In this document: in pieces, positions 5,714 through 12,565 of the stretch
How positions within the stretch are numbered: position 1 is the stretch's first letter
Layout: every line of letters starts with the position of its first letter
From: a virus
Reading direction: 5' to 3' (one strand)
IMG/VR virus record: IMGVR_UViG_3300038441_000972
Location: 1 to 23,482 of that record
Length of the DNA stretch: 23,482 nt
Position numbers and translations under genes: made by a program
Notes under the pieces: generated by a model
Database searches by the model: none
The model's input: the letters and a program-made list of their open reading frames with translations, nothing else
What the model was told of the DNA's origin: nothing

Positions 5714-5719
5714 AGCTTA
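5714..5719 (-). promoter_or_regulatory. leaderless -10 box for the ASCH gene
   Basis: The minus strand has TAAGCT, then six bases, then ATG. This is the spacing expected when transcription starts at the start codon. No Shine-Dalgarno is present. No convincing -35 is seen. Confidence 0.5.
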
Positions 5720-5747
5720 CCGTACTTAGAGGACTAACGGACGCACC

Positions 5748-5763
5748 AGATAGCCGCCTATCA
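5748..5763. promoter_or_regulatory. palindromic site 4
   Basis: AGATAG-CCGC-CTATCA: one flank base departs from the consensus. The right arm gives the TGA stop of the cupin-like gene. The site is about 40 bp upstream of the ASCH start on the leftward strand, in the zone where an upstream operator could act. Confidence 0.65.
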
Positions 5764-6420
5764 GTCGTCCTCGACAGGGAACTGCAAGCGCAGGACCCGC
5801 GCTCCCGACTGTCCCGCTTGACCCTTCAGCTGCGACCCCGCGTCGAGCCAGCGCGCGGACACGGCGGACACGTCGTCGATGTCACCGCCGATCACGACGA
5901 CGAACCCTCCCCCGCCGCCCATCTCCAACGCGAGCGTCTCGTGACGCAACAGGTTCGACGCGCTCACCGTCAACCCGTCGTCGTCGCCGTACTGGACATC
6001 GCGCCAGCAGGTATCGAGCGCAGTCAGGTCGAACGTCAACCCGCGGGGTGCGACCGGTCGACGTTCCGCGAGCACGTCATGCGAATCTGGCATGTAGAAC
6101 GGACCCGGGTCGTGTTCACGGCGCAGCGTCAAGTAGCACAGACCGTTGTCGTCGGGACGCACCGGGCCGTACACGCGGTGACGGTCGACGTACCGCACCA
6201 TCCCCTTCGACATGCGCGACCGACCGATGATGCCGCCACCACCGACGATGACCTGGAACTGCGAGACATCGTGGAAGTGCGACGCGATCACCGACCCGTT
6301 CGGTTGCTTCAGCGCCTGCACCTGCGGACCCTTGGTGTCGGGGTCGAGGTCACCGGCGAGCATCGCACGGTCGAACCGTTCGATCGGCAGCTTGAACTCG
6401 GGGAAGTGCAGCCATTCCAT
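5761..6420 (-). CDS. cupin-like protein
   Basis: A 219-residue protein. The region around residues 43-65 (GSVIASHFHDVSQFQVIVGG) looks like cupin motif 1, with His-x-His followed by a Gln and a Gly-rich turn. A second region, LRHETLALEMGGGGGFVVVIGG, may be a second barrel half. The family includes dioxygenases, isomerases and pure binding proteins, so substrate and activity cannot be assigned. It is unusual beside phage genes and may be an acquired metabolic or defence gene. The ATG is preceded at seven bases by TAGCGT, so the transcript is probably leaderless. Its start codon is only 20 bp from the divergent ParB-like gene. Confidence 0.55.
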   Translation of the reverse strand: MEWLHFPEFKLPIERFDRAMLAGDLDPDTKGPQVQALKQPNGSVIASHFHDVSQFQVIVGGGGIIGRSRMSKGMVRYVDRHRVYGPVRPDDNGLCYLTLRREHDPGPFYMPDSHDVLAERRPVAPRGLTFDLTALDTCWRDVQYGDDDGLTVSASNLLRHETLALEMGGGGGFVVVIGGDIDDVSAVSARWLDAGSQLKGQAGQSGARVLRLQFPVEDD

Positions 6421-6426
6421 CCGCCG

Positions 6427-6433
6427 TACGCTA
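6427..6433. promoter_or_regulatory. shared bidirectional -10 element
   Basis: TACGCTA reads as TACGCT eight bases before the rightward ATG (6441) and, on the other strand, as TAGCGT seven bases before the leftward ATG (6420). Only 20 bp separate the two start codons and there is no room for Shine-Dalgarno sites. One near-symmetric -10 box probably serves both leaderless genes. The -35 boxes, if any, would lie inside the coding regions and are weak. Confidence 0.5.
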
Positions 6434-6440
6434 CCGACCT

Positions 6441-7031
6441 ATGACGACTCACAACATTGCTGCACCGCTCGAGACGCTCGCCGCGCCCGTCACGAACCTC
6501 ACCGAACTACCCGGCAACCCGAGACGTGGCGACATCGACGCCATCGCTCGTTCGCTGCGCGTGTTCGGTCAGCGCAAACCGGTGACCGCCCGGGTGACCG
6601 GCAGGGACGAGAACGACGACCCCGTCGGGTACGTCACCGCCGGGAACCACACACTGCACGCTGCCCGCGACCGGCTCGGGTGGTCGCATCTGGCAGTCGT
6701 GTGGATCGAGGAGGACGAGACGACCGCGAACGCGTGGGCACTCGCCGACAATCGGCTCTCCGAGATTGGCGACAACGACCCCGACGAGCTCGCTGCGCTC
6801 CTCGCGCAGATCGCCGAGGACGGCAGTCACGAGCTGTTCGCCGCGACCGCCTACACCGACGACGACCTCGCTGCACTCCTCGCGTCGTCGATGCCGCCAC
6901 CGGGTGACGCACCGCTGACCGATTTCCCCGAGCAGTGGGGCGTCATCGTCGAGGTCGACAACGAATCCGAGCAGGTCGAGCTGCTCACCCAGCTGTCTGC
7001 CGACGGCTATCGCGTGAGGGCGATGATGTGA
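6441..7031 (+). CDS. ParB-like nuclease-domain protein
   Basis: A 196-residue protein with the ParB/Srx-type domain in its first half: NPRRGDIDAIARSL, then RKPVTARVTG and VTAGNHTLHAARDRLGW, where the nuclease-like GNHT/R segment corresponds to the NTP-binding box of ParB. It continues with ALADNRLSEIGDND, typical of phage ParB-like proteins near DNA modification or packaging genes. The C-terminal part (GVIVEVDNESEQVELLTQL) looks like a separate small domain. It overlaps the next gene by three bases (ATGTGA), so the two are co-translated. Because its neighbour carries an ATPase and an acyltransferase-like domain, a role in DNA modification is inferred rather than partition. Confidence 0.75.
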   Translation: MTTHNIAAPLETLAAPVTNLTELPGNPRRGDIDAIARSLRVFGQRKPVTARVTGRDENDDPVGYVTAGNHTLHAARDRLGWSHLAVVWIEEDETTANAWALADNRLSEIGDNDPDELAALLAQIAEDGSHELFAATAYTDDDLAALLASSMPPPGDAPLTDFPEQWGVIVEVDNESEQVELLTQLSADGYRVRAMM

Positions 7032-8185
7032 GGGCCGACGTGACCGTCTCCGTCGACATCGAGCACACGCCGCGCATCCTTCAGACCGGCGCGATGTTCG
7101 ACGTGCCACCCGACACGCACATCTCCCGGTCGTGGACCGCGGACCTGCCGATCGAGGACCAGCCCTGGTCAGTCGGCCTGATCGTCGGTCCATCCGGTGC
7201 CGGGAAATCGTCAGTCGCTCGTCGCTGCTTCACCGTGCAGCCCACCCCCGAATGGCGTGACGACGCCAGCGTCCTCGACTGCTTCCCCGACGACATGTCG
7301 ATCCGGGCAATCATCGACCTGCTGACGAGCGTCGGGTTCTCGTCACCGCGTGCGTGGATGCGGCCCTACTCGACGCTCAGTACCGGCGAGCAGTTCCGTG
7401 TCGACTGCGCTCGTCGTCTTGCCGAAGCGCCCCCCGGGGAGATTGTGACCATCGACGAGTTCACGTCCGTCGTCGACCGGCAGGTCGCGCAGGTCGCGTC
7501 ATCGACGGTTGCGAAAACGGTCCGCCGGCAGGGACGCCAGCTCGTCGCCGTGACCTGTCATTACGACGTGGTCGAGTGGCTGCAACCCGACTGGATTTAC
7601 CAACCGCACGCAGAGCACTTCACCTGGAGGTCGGTTCAATCCCGACCGCAGTTGGAGCTTGGCATCTATCCAATCCATCGCTCCGCGTGGCGAGTGTTTG
7701 CGCCGCATCACTATCTGAGCGCCAAGCTGCACCCGGGAGCGCAATGCTTCGGTGGGTTCATCAACGACGAGTGCGTCATGTTCATGTCGTTCCTGCACTT
7801 CATGCACCCGCAGGCGAAGAACCTGAAGATGGGTCACCGGCTCGTCGTGCTCCCCGACTGGCAGGGGCTCGGTCTGTCGGAACGCATGGGCGAGACGATG
7901 GGGCAGTACCTCTACGAGCAGGGGTACCGGTACCGGGTCGTGACCGCGCACCCGGCACTCATCCGGAGCCGCTCGAGGTCGCCACGGTGGAAGCTCGTCA
8001 GCGGCGGTCCGGGTCGGCGCCTGCACTCGGACTCGACGGTGGAGCGGTGGCGGAAGGCTGCGCTTGATCCTCGCCGGTACAACACGTACTCGTTCGAGTA
8101 TGTGGCTCCGCAAACAGTGCCGCCAGCTCCTCCCGATCGCGGGGGTGTTGACCGTGCAGGTAGTGGAACTGCTCTCGATCGTTGA
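7028..8185 (+). CDS. ABC-type ATPase fused to GNAT acyltransferase-like domain
   Basis: A 385-residue protein starting at the GTG that overlaps the ParB stop. The first half is an ABC ATPase without membrane segments: Walker A GPSGAGKS (54-61), signature LSTGEQ (117-122), Walker B VTIDE (140-144) and switch His178 in TCHYD. The second half (about 215-330) resembles a GNAT fold, with the acyl-CoA-binding loop VLPDWQGLGLS (274-284). This arrangement matches the family known as ABC ATPase fused to predicted acetyltransferase (COG2401 type). GNAT-like proteins such as phage Mu Mom modify adenine, so DNA modification is a reasonable inference. The C-terminal 60 codons are antisense to the sulfotransferase gene. 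Confidence 0.75.
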   Translation: MRADVTVSVDIEHTPRILQTGAMFDVPPDTHISRSWTADLPIEDQPWSVGLIVGPSGAGKSSVARRCFTVQPTPEWRDDASVLDCFPDDMSIRAIIDLLTSVGFSSPRAWMRPYSTLSTGEQFRVDCARRLAEAPPGEIVTIDEFTSVVDRQVAQVASSTVAKTVRRQGRQLVAVTCHYDVVEWLQPDWIYQPHAEHFTWRSVQSRPQLELGIYPIHRSAWRVFAPHHYLSAKLHPGAQCFGGFINDECVMFMSFLHFMHPQAKNLKMGHRLVVLPDWQGLGLSERMGETMGQYLYEQGYRYRVVTAHPALIRSRSRSPRWKLVSGGPGRRLHSDSTVERWRKAALDPRRYNTYSFEYVAPQTVPPAPPDRGGVDRAGSGTALDR

Positions 8186-8747
8186 CGTGCGGGAACGGGA
8201 CATCGGGGACCGGTGCGTTCAAGAATCCGCACAGCGGTGCCCACCCGTCGGTCACGTCGTGCACCAGGAGCCGACGTGATGGGACTCCGTCGATCACGGC
8301 AGCGTTGTGGGCTTGATAGGCGGCTATCACGTCGGCGCGGGTGAGCGTGTCGAGTGGTCGTCCGAAGCTGCGCTGCTCGACGACCTCGACGACGAAGCGT
8401 CGGAGTGCGACGACCCACGGTGTGCGCGCTGGTCGGTGTGCACGGCGGACGACTTCACCGACGGTGTCGTCGAAGCTGTCCCACCACCGGTCGGGATCGC
8501 GCACACTGAGGACGACGTACGCGTCGGGGTACATGGCGGTCAGCTCACGCCAGTAGGTGCACGCAGGCCAGTCGACGGTGGCGCGGTACCCGTCGAGGAC
8601 GTGCAGGTCACCGTGCCGCCAGCGTTCCATGTGGTCGTCCTGGTAGGCGGCGTACATGTGGTAGCAGGGGTCGTAGCCGAGCGTCTCGAGCGCGTGCTTG
8701 AGCGACAGTGTGCCTGTGCGACCGAATCCGGCACCGATGACCTGCAT
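7998..8747 (-). CDS. sulfotransferase-family protein
   Basis: A 249-residue protein starting at the ATG at 8747, with TAAGGAAA seven bases before it. The N-terminus MQVIGAGFGRTGTLSLKHAL contains the 5'-phosphosulfate-binding loop of PAPS sulfotransferases (Sulfotransfer_4-like). AYVVLSVRDPDRWWDSF matches the 3'-phosphate-binding segment. Substrate unknown; surface glycans or lipids of the host are plausible. It is antisense to its neighbours and may be an expressed lysogenic cargo gene. After about residue 215 (ALFAEP) the sequence becomes low-complexity Ser/Thr/Pro and runs 188 bases under the ATPase/GNAT gene. The true end may once have been near 8100. Palindrome site 5 lies inside it. Confidence 0.75.
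   Translation of the reverse strand: MQVIGAGFGRTGTLSLKHALETLGYDPCYHMYAAYQDDHMERWRHGDLHVLDGYRATVDWPACTYWRELTAMYPDAYVVLSVRDPDRWWDSFDDTVGEVVRRAHRPARTPWVVALRRFVVEVVEQRSFGRPLDTLTRADVIAAYQAHNAAVIDGVPSRRLLVHDVTDGWAPLCGFLNAPVPDVPFPHVNDREQFHYLHGQHPRDREELAALFAEPHTRTSTCCTGEDQAQPSATAPPSSPSAGADPDRR
8314..8329. promoter_or_regulatory. palindromic site 5 (intragenic)
   Basis: Full consensus with centre GCGG, inside the sulfotransferase coding region and the only copy buried in a gene. It is about 420 bp downstream of that gene's start, again suggesting a block to elongation rather than initiation. Confidence 0.65.
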
Positions 8748-8759
8748 GTGTTTCCTTAG

Positions 8760-8789
8760 TTGGCTTACGACCGGTAGTGCTGCTACCCT
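8760..8789 (+). promoter_or_regulatory. leaderless promoter of the RHH/HicA-like pair
   Basis: TTGGCT (8760-8765) and TACCCT (8784-8789) are 18 bp apart, and the ATG follows the -10 box after exactly six bases. Both hexamers match sigma-70-type elements reasonably. No Shine-Dalgarno is present, so the messenger is probably leaderless. Confidence 0.55.
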
Positions 8790-8795
8790 GCCGGT

Positions 8796-8972
8796 ATGAC
8801 TACTGACAACAGCAAGACCAGGAATCGTACGAAGCCCGATACGACCGGCCTCGTCGGCATCAACGTGCTGATCCCCGAGGCGTTGCACAAGCGTGTGCGG
8901 GTCAAGTCCGTCAACAATGGTCTCACGATGACCGACGCTATCGAGCAGGCACTCAAGGCATGGCTGCGATGA
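8796..8972 (+). CDS. ribbon-helix-helix protein (possible antitoxin)
   Basis: A 58-residue basic protein. After a disordered N-terminus, GINVLIPEALHKRVRVKSV starts as a beta strand and first helix, and LTMTDAIEQALKAWL is the second helix, the standard pattern of CopG/Arc/ParD DNA-binding dimers. Such proteins often repress their own operon and neutralise a toxin. It overlaps the next gene as ATGA. The downstream protein looks HicA-like, so an antitoxin-toxin pair is inferred, although classical HicA partners are larger HicB proteins. Confidence 0.6.
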   Translation: MTTDNSKTRNRTKPDTTGLVGINVLIPEALHKRVRVKSVNNGLTMTDAIEQALKAWLR

Positions 8973-9202
8973 GTAACGAACTGCGCGGTCTCCGTGACCG
9001 CGAGAGACAGCTCGTCCGTGGGCTACTCGCCGCGGGCTGGACGCTGCATCGGCAGGGGAACAAGCACTTCCGACTCCGGCATCCCGACGGTGTGCACGGC
9101 GTGACGTTCGGCGGTACGTCGTCGGACAATCGTTCGTGGTTGAACTTCCGTGCGGACATACGTCGCGTCGAGCGAGCCGTCGCTGCGGAGGCAGCGTCGT
9201 GA
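8969..9202 (+). CDS. HicA-like small RNA-binding protein (possible toxin)
   Basis: A 77-residue protein. The core GWTLHRQGNKHFRLRHPDG is followed by VTFGGTSSDNRSWLNFRADIRR, like the compact double-stranded-RNA-binding fold of HicA mRNA interferases: Gly-Trp strand, then a basic strand with HFRLRHPDG, then the C-terminal helix. HicA uses a conserved His in that strand; His61 of the Mu-type numbering cannot be assigned, but KHF and RHPD are present. The start overlaps the preceding stop (ATGA), and the stop overlaps the next GTG. Could also be a phage regulator of the same fold. Confidence 0.5.
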   Translation: MSNELRGLRDRERQLVRGLLAAGWTLHRQGNKHFRLRHPDGVHGVTFGGTSSDNRSWLNFRADIRRVERAVAAEAAS

Positions 9203-9411
9203 GGGGCTGGTGGGGGATGGCGTGCTGGAACGGTCTGAGCGCCGACCAGCAACGACGACTCGTCGAGTGGGGCAACCTACCCATCGGTTACACGCCGGAT
9301 GGCGCCTGCGAGTCAGGCGCGGAGGTCGCGGTCGAGACGCAGCACGACACCGCGCACGGACCCCGGTTCTACTGTCGGGCGTGCGCGGTCGCGTACCTCG
9401 ACGAGCGGTAG
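9199..9411 (+). CDS. small Cys-containing protein, 70 aa
   Basis: Not assigned a function. Starts with GTG overlapping the upstream stop (GTGA); an ATG at 9217 is the alternative. The sequence MACWNGLSADQQRRLVEWG, then PIGYTPDGAC and RFYCRACAVAYL is of a type I recall from other actinobacterial phages, always as hypothetical. Cys residues in GAC-ESG and YCRAC could bind one metal ion. It ends one base before the convergent stop of the next leftward gene. Confidence 0.6.
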   Translation: MRGWWGMACWNGLSADQQRRLVEWGNLPIGYTPDGACESGAEVAVETQHDTAHGPRFYCRACAVAYLDER

Positions 9412-9690
9412 TCAGCCCTCGTCAGGATTGGCAGGGTTCGGATCGTCCGAGCTCTGCTGCTGTGCGAGCTGCGCCTCAGCTTCCGCGCGGGCCTGTTCTT
9501 CACTGAGGTCCGGGCCGACGACGATGTACCCGGTGGGGGTATCGCCGGGCTGCGCGTCGGTGTGCGGGCCGGTGAGGATGACGCGAGGAGTCTCGCCGCT
9601 TTCGGTGACCTGCGGGGTCACGTCAGCGGTCGGCTCGTCGGAGGGCTGCTCGCCCTCATGCTGCTCAGGATCGTTCTGCTGCTCAGTCAT
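9412..9690 (-). CDS. acidic low-complexity protein, 92 aa
   Basis: Not recognised. Very acidic and rich in Glu, Pro, Gln and Asp, with a short ordered-looking core (PRVILTGPHTD, then GYIVVGPDLSEEQARAEAEAQLAQQ). Likely intrinsically disordered with one helix. It follows the other leftward gene 12 bases away and ends flush against the convergent stop. ATG start without a clear ribosome site. A location beside the portal suggests a packaging or scaffolding accessory, but this is only positional. Confidence 0.5.
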   Translation of the reverse strand: MTEQQNDPEQHEGEQPSDEPTADVTPQVTESGETPRVILTGPHTDAQPGDTPTGYIVVGPDLSEEQARAEAEAQLAQQQSSDDPNPANPDEG

Positions 9691-9702
9691 GCAGCGACGG
9701 TA

Positions 9703-10020
9703 CTACTGCTGTGGCGGCTGCGGCTGCGACGAGCCCGACGACTGCGTCGGCGACGGCTGTGGCTGTGTCGTGAACTGGCCCCCCGTGGTGTCGGACGGCT
9801 GTGGCTTGTCCGACGACTGCGACTGCGACTGCGCCTGCATCTCCTGGGCCTGCTTCTCCTGCTCCTTGACCGCGTCGGCCTGCGCCTCGTTCTGCGCGTT
9901 GACCTGCTGCTCGCGGAGACGGGCCAGCTTCTCGTTGCGCTCGTCGTCGGTGAGGCTGCGGTCGCGCTCGAGCTCGTCGACCTGCTCCTGGTACTGCTGT
10001 GCGGTCATGTTCTCACCCAT
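9703..10020 (-). CDS. Gln-rich coiled-coil protein, 105 aa
   Basis: Not recognised. The first 70 residues form an obvious charged helix (MTAQQYQEQVDELERDRSLT and on), likely a coiled coil. The rest is Gln/Ser/Pro low-complexity ending in PQPPQQ. ATG at 10020 with AGAGGAG at suitable spacing. It is divergent from the portal gene, with palindrome site 6 in between. The composition recalls scaffolding or assembly proteins, but the leftward orientation is unlike a normal structural gene. Confidence 0.55.
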   Translation of the reverse strand: MGENMTAQQYQEQVDELERDRSLTDDERNEKLARLREQQVNAQNEAQADAVKEQEKQAQEMQAQSQSQSSDKPQPSDTTGGQFTTQPQPSPTQSSGSSQPQPPQQ

Positions 10021-10061
10021 GATGGGCTCCTCTGTGTCGTGGACGCCGCTGACGGTACCCC

Positions 10062-10077
10062 TGATAGTCGTCTATCA
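10062..10077. promoter_or_regulatory. palindromic site 6 at the structural promoter
   Basis: Full consensus with centre TCGT in the divergent intergenic space. It ends 22 bp before the -10 box of the portal gene, so it lies just upstream of or over the -35 region, and is placed to control the rightward operon and perhaps the leftward one too. Confidence 0.7.
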
Positions 10078-10099
10078 CACTGGCTGACCTGCACTGCGT

Positions 10100-10105
10100 T
10101 ACCCT
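10100..10105 (+). promoter_or_regulatory. -10 box of the structural operon
   Basis: TACCCT, nine bases before the portal ATG, the same hexamer as used by the 8796 gene. No Shine-Dalgarno lies between, so the transcript is likely leaderless or near-leaderless. Confidence 0.4.
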
Positions 10106-10114
10106 CTGCGAGCA

Positions 10115-11608
10115 ATGGGTGACTACGTGACCGACTACGGCCTCGTCGTGACCGACCGCCGCCACAAGCGCGAGGACCCCCGGTCGTGGCCTCCGAACGA
10201 CAACGGCCCCGGGGTCAACGTGCCGCCGCGGACGGTCGGTCCGACGAGCAGCGAAGGCTTCGGGAACACGCACGTCATGTACCCGTCGACCACGACGACC
10301 GCGACGCCGTACTCACCGGTCGTCGCACCGCAGGTGATGCCGTGGTCCGGATGGCCCGTCGAGTGGGACACCCCGAACTGGGGGAACGGCGCACGCGGAC
10401 TGGGCGACATCATCAACCGCGTCTCGGTCGTGTTCGGCGCCATCGACCTCAACGCGTCGATCCTGTCGACGATGCCGCCGTACCGCGTGCGCGACAACAA
10501 GGTCATCGAGCCGGTGCCGTGGATGCTCAACCCGCAACCCGAGGTCTACACCGGGTGGACCGAAGCGATGAAGCAAGTCATCATCGCCTACTTCTCCGGC
10601 GAAGCGTTCCTGTGGGCAACGTCACGCAACCCGAACGGCACGGTCCGCACCTGGGTGATGCTCAACCCCGGATGGGTCGATGTCGACATGGTCGGCCAGA
10701 CCCGTCGGTACGAGATGGGTGGCATCGACATCACCGACGACGTGCTGCACATCCGGTACTCGTCATGGCCCGGTGACGCCCACGGACACGGCCCGCTTGA
10801 GGCGTTGGCGCTCAACCTGTTCGGCGCGGCGGCGTTGGAGAAGTACCAGTCGACACTCTCGATGCGTGGCGGTATCCCGTGGGGTGTCCTCAGCGCGCCG
10901 GGGAACCTGTCGGAGACGCAAGCGACAGCGATGCGCGACCGGTTCGTGCAGTCACGCATGTCGGCCATCGGTTCCCCTGCGGTCATGTCGGGCGGCGTGA
11001 CACTCACGCCGTTCTCGCTCAGTCCGAAAGACATGGCGCTCCTCGAGCTGCGGCAGTTCGACGAAGCACGATGCGCGGTCCTGCTGTCGGTCCCGCCGAC
11101 ACTGCTCGGCCTCCCGACCGGCGACGGGTCGTTGACGTACCGCAACGCGGAGGGCATCTATGACTTCCACTGGCGTGCGTACCTACGTCCGAAGGCGGCG
11201 ACGATCATGGAGGCCGTGTCGAACTGGGCGCTGGTGCCCGGCGAACGCGCCGAGCTCAACCGCGACGAGTACGTGCGTCCTGCGTTCAACGAGCGTGTCA
11301 CCGGGTGGACTGCGCTGCACGGCATCGTCGACCCGGTGACCGGCAAGCGTGCGATCACCGTCGAGGAGATTCGTGCTGCGGAACGTCTCGAAGGCGCGAG
11401 CGCAGAGATTCCGAAGTCGACACCACGGGCCGATCCGCTGACCGCACAGGTCGGTGCGCCGTCGATGGTGCAGGCCCAGCTGATGACGGTGAACGAGGCA
11501 CGCGCGGACTACGGGTTGCCGCCGCGTCCTGATGGCGACCGGATGATGACACCGGCGGAGATTGCGGCACTCAAGGGCACGAACACGCCGCCGGGTGGTC
11601 CGTCGTGA
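10115..11608 (+). CDS. phage portal protein (HK97 type)
   Basis: A 497-residue protein and first gene of the structural operon. It forms the dodecameric ring at one capsid vertex through which DNA is packaged. The family is shown by the clip/wing/stem progression, including the segment LELRQFDEARCAVLLSVPP followed by GLPTGDGSLTYRNAE and FHWRAYLRPKA, the usual portal signature. The tail (about 430-497) is Pro/Thr-rich and ends TPPGGPS. No terminase precedes it, which is unusual; the leftward coiled-coil gene stands there instead. The stop overlaps the next gene as GTGA. Confidence 0.9.
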   Translation: MGDYVTDYGLVVTDRRHKREDPRSWPPNDNGPGVNVPPRTVGPTSSEGFGNTHVMYPSTTTTATPYSPVVAPQVMPWSGWPVEWDTPNWGNGARGLGDIINRVSVVFGAIDLNASILSTMPPYRVRDNKVIEPVPWMLNPQPEVYTGWTEAMKQVIIAYFSGEAFLWATSRNPNGTVRTWVMLNPGWVDVDMVGQTRRYEMGGIDITDDVLHIRYSSWPGDAHGHGPLEALALNLFGAAALEKYQSTLSMRGGIPWGVLSAPGNLSETQATAMRDRFVQSRMSAIGSPAVMSGGVTLTPFSLSPKDMALLELRQFDEARCAVLLSVPPTLLGLPTGDGSLTYRNAEGIYDFHWRAYLRPKAATIMEAVSNWALVPGERAELNRDEYVRPAFNERVTGWTALHGIVDPVTGKRAITVEEIRAAERLEGASAEIPKSTPRADPLTAQVGAPSMVQAQLMTVNEARADYGLPPRPDGDRMMTPAEIAALKGTNTPPGGPS

Positions 11609-11808
11609 GCCAGGACGACCTCGTTGCTGACGCGCTCGACTCGGTCGTCGAGTTCGACCCTGACACACCGACGCCTCAAGCCGAGGCGCTCGGCGAGTAC
11701 GTGTTGAACTTGCCGCGAGGCGTGCACTTCGACCTCACGCAAGTCTCGACTCTGGAACTGTTGGACGAGCTGCGACGCCGCGTGCTCGGAGGGAGTGGAC
11801 ATGACTGA
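11605..11808 (+). CDS. hypothetical protein, 67 aa
   Basis: Not recognised. GTG start overlaps the portal stop by four bases, and its stop is overlapped by the protease start. Acidic N-terminal half, then LNLPRGVHFDLTQVSTLELL and a C-terminal helix with Arg residues. The location between portal and protease suggests a small head accessory or chaperone. Confidence 0.6.
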   Translation: MSQDDLVADALDSVVEFDPDTPTPQAEALGEYVLNLPRGVHFDLTQVSTLELLDELRRRVLGGSGHD

Positions 11809-12565
11809 CGGACCGTTCCTGCGCGCGTACCCGACGCAGATCGAGCAGACGGGACCACGCCAGCTGACTGGCCGGCTCGTCCCCTACGACCTCCCGACGC
11901 AGGTCCTCGACATGCTCCCCGACGGCGGGATGGACACGTACACCGAAGGGTTCCGTCGTGGTGCGTTCTCACCGCAGGCCGGGTCGAAAGCGAAAGGTGT
12001 CATCAACAAGATCGGGTTGGTGCACACGCACGGTCCGCACGGACTCGGATACCTCGGTCCGTTCGTCGGACTGCGTGAGGAGGACGACGGGCTGTACGGC
12101 GACGCGCGCATCCTGCCGTCACTCGAAGGCGATGTCGGCATGTTGCTCGAGAACGGCATCGACGAACTGTCGGTCGAGTTCCGGTTGCCGCGTGCCGACC
12201 ACACGGTCGAGGTCGACGGCGTGAAGTGGCGGGTACGCGCACATCTCGATCAGGTGGCGCTCGAACCGAAGGGTGCGTACGCGACCGCGCAGGTGCTCGC
12301 GTACCGGTCCGAGATGGACGAGCAGCAACGCGAGCAAGCCGAACGTGACGCCGCCGAGAAGGTCGAGCGGGAAGCTGCCGAGGCTGCGGAAGCGGAGAAG
12401 CAGGCAGAGCGGGACCGCGTCGCGGCAGAGGCGGAGGAGGCGGCGGAACGTCGCCGCGAGTTCGAGAAGCTCGCCGCGCGTGCCGACGAGGAAGTCGCCA
12501 AGCAACAGCAGCTCGTCCGTGAGTACGGCGTGACCCAGCCGGGCGGCTTCCGGAGGCAGGACTGA
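11801..12565 (+). CDS. prohead protease with coiled-coil tail
   Basis: A 254-residue protein starting at the ATG at 11801 after GGAGGGAG; a GTG at 11795 is too close to that site. The first 170 residues match the HK97-type prohead serine protease: LTGRLVPYDLPTQV, LVHTHGPHGLGYLGPF (candidate catalytic His) and IDELSVEFRLP (catalytic Ser in the LSVEF motif). Residues about 170-240 are a long Glu/Ala/Arg coiled coil, probably a scaffold-like segment removed during maturation. It would cut the capsid N-terminal delta domain. No separate scaffold gene follows, supporting a fused role. Confidence 0.85.
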   Translation: MTDGPFLRAYPTQIEQTGPRQLTGRLVPYDLPTQVLDMLPDGGMDTYTEGFRRGAFSPQAGSKAKGVINKIGLVHTHGPHGLGYLGPFVGLREEDDGLYGDARILPSLEGDVGMLLENGIDELSVEFRLPRADHTVEVDGVKWRVRAHLDQVALEPKGAYATAQVLAYRSEMDEQQREQAERDAAEKVEREAAEAAEAEKQAERDRVAAEAEEAAERRREFEKLAARADEEVAKQQQLVREYGVTQPGGFRRQD

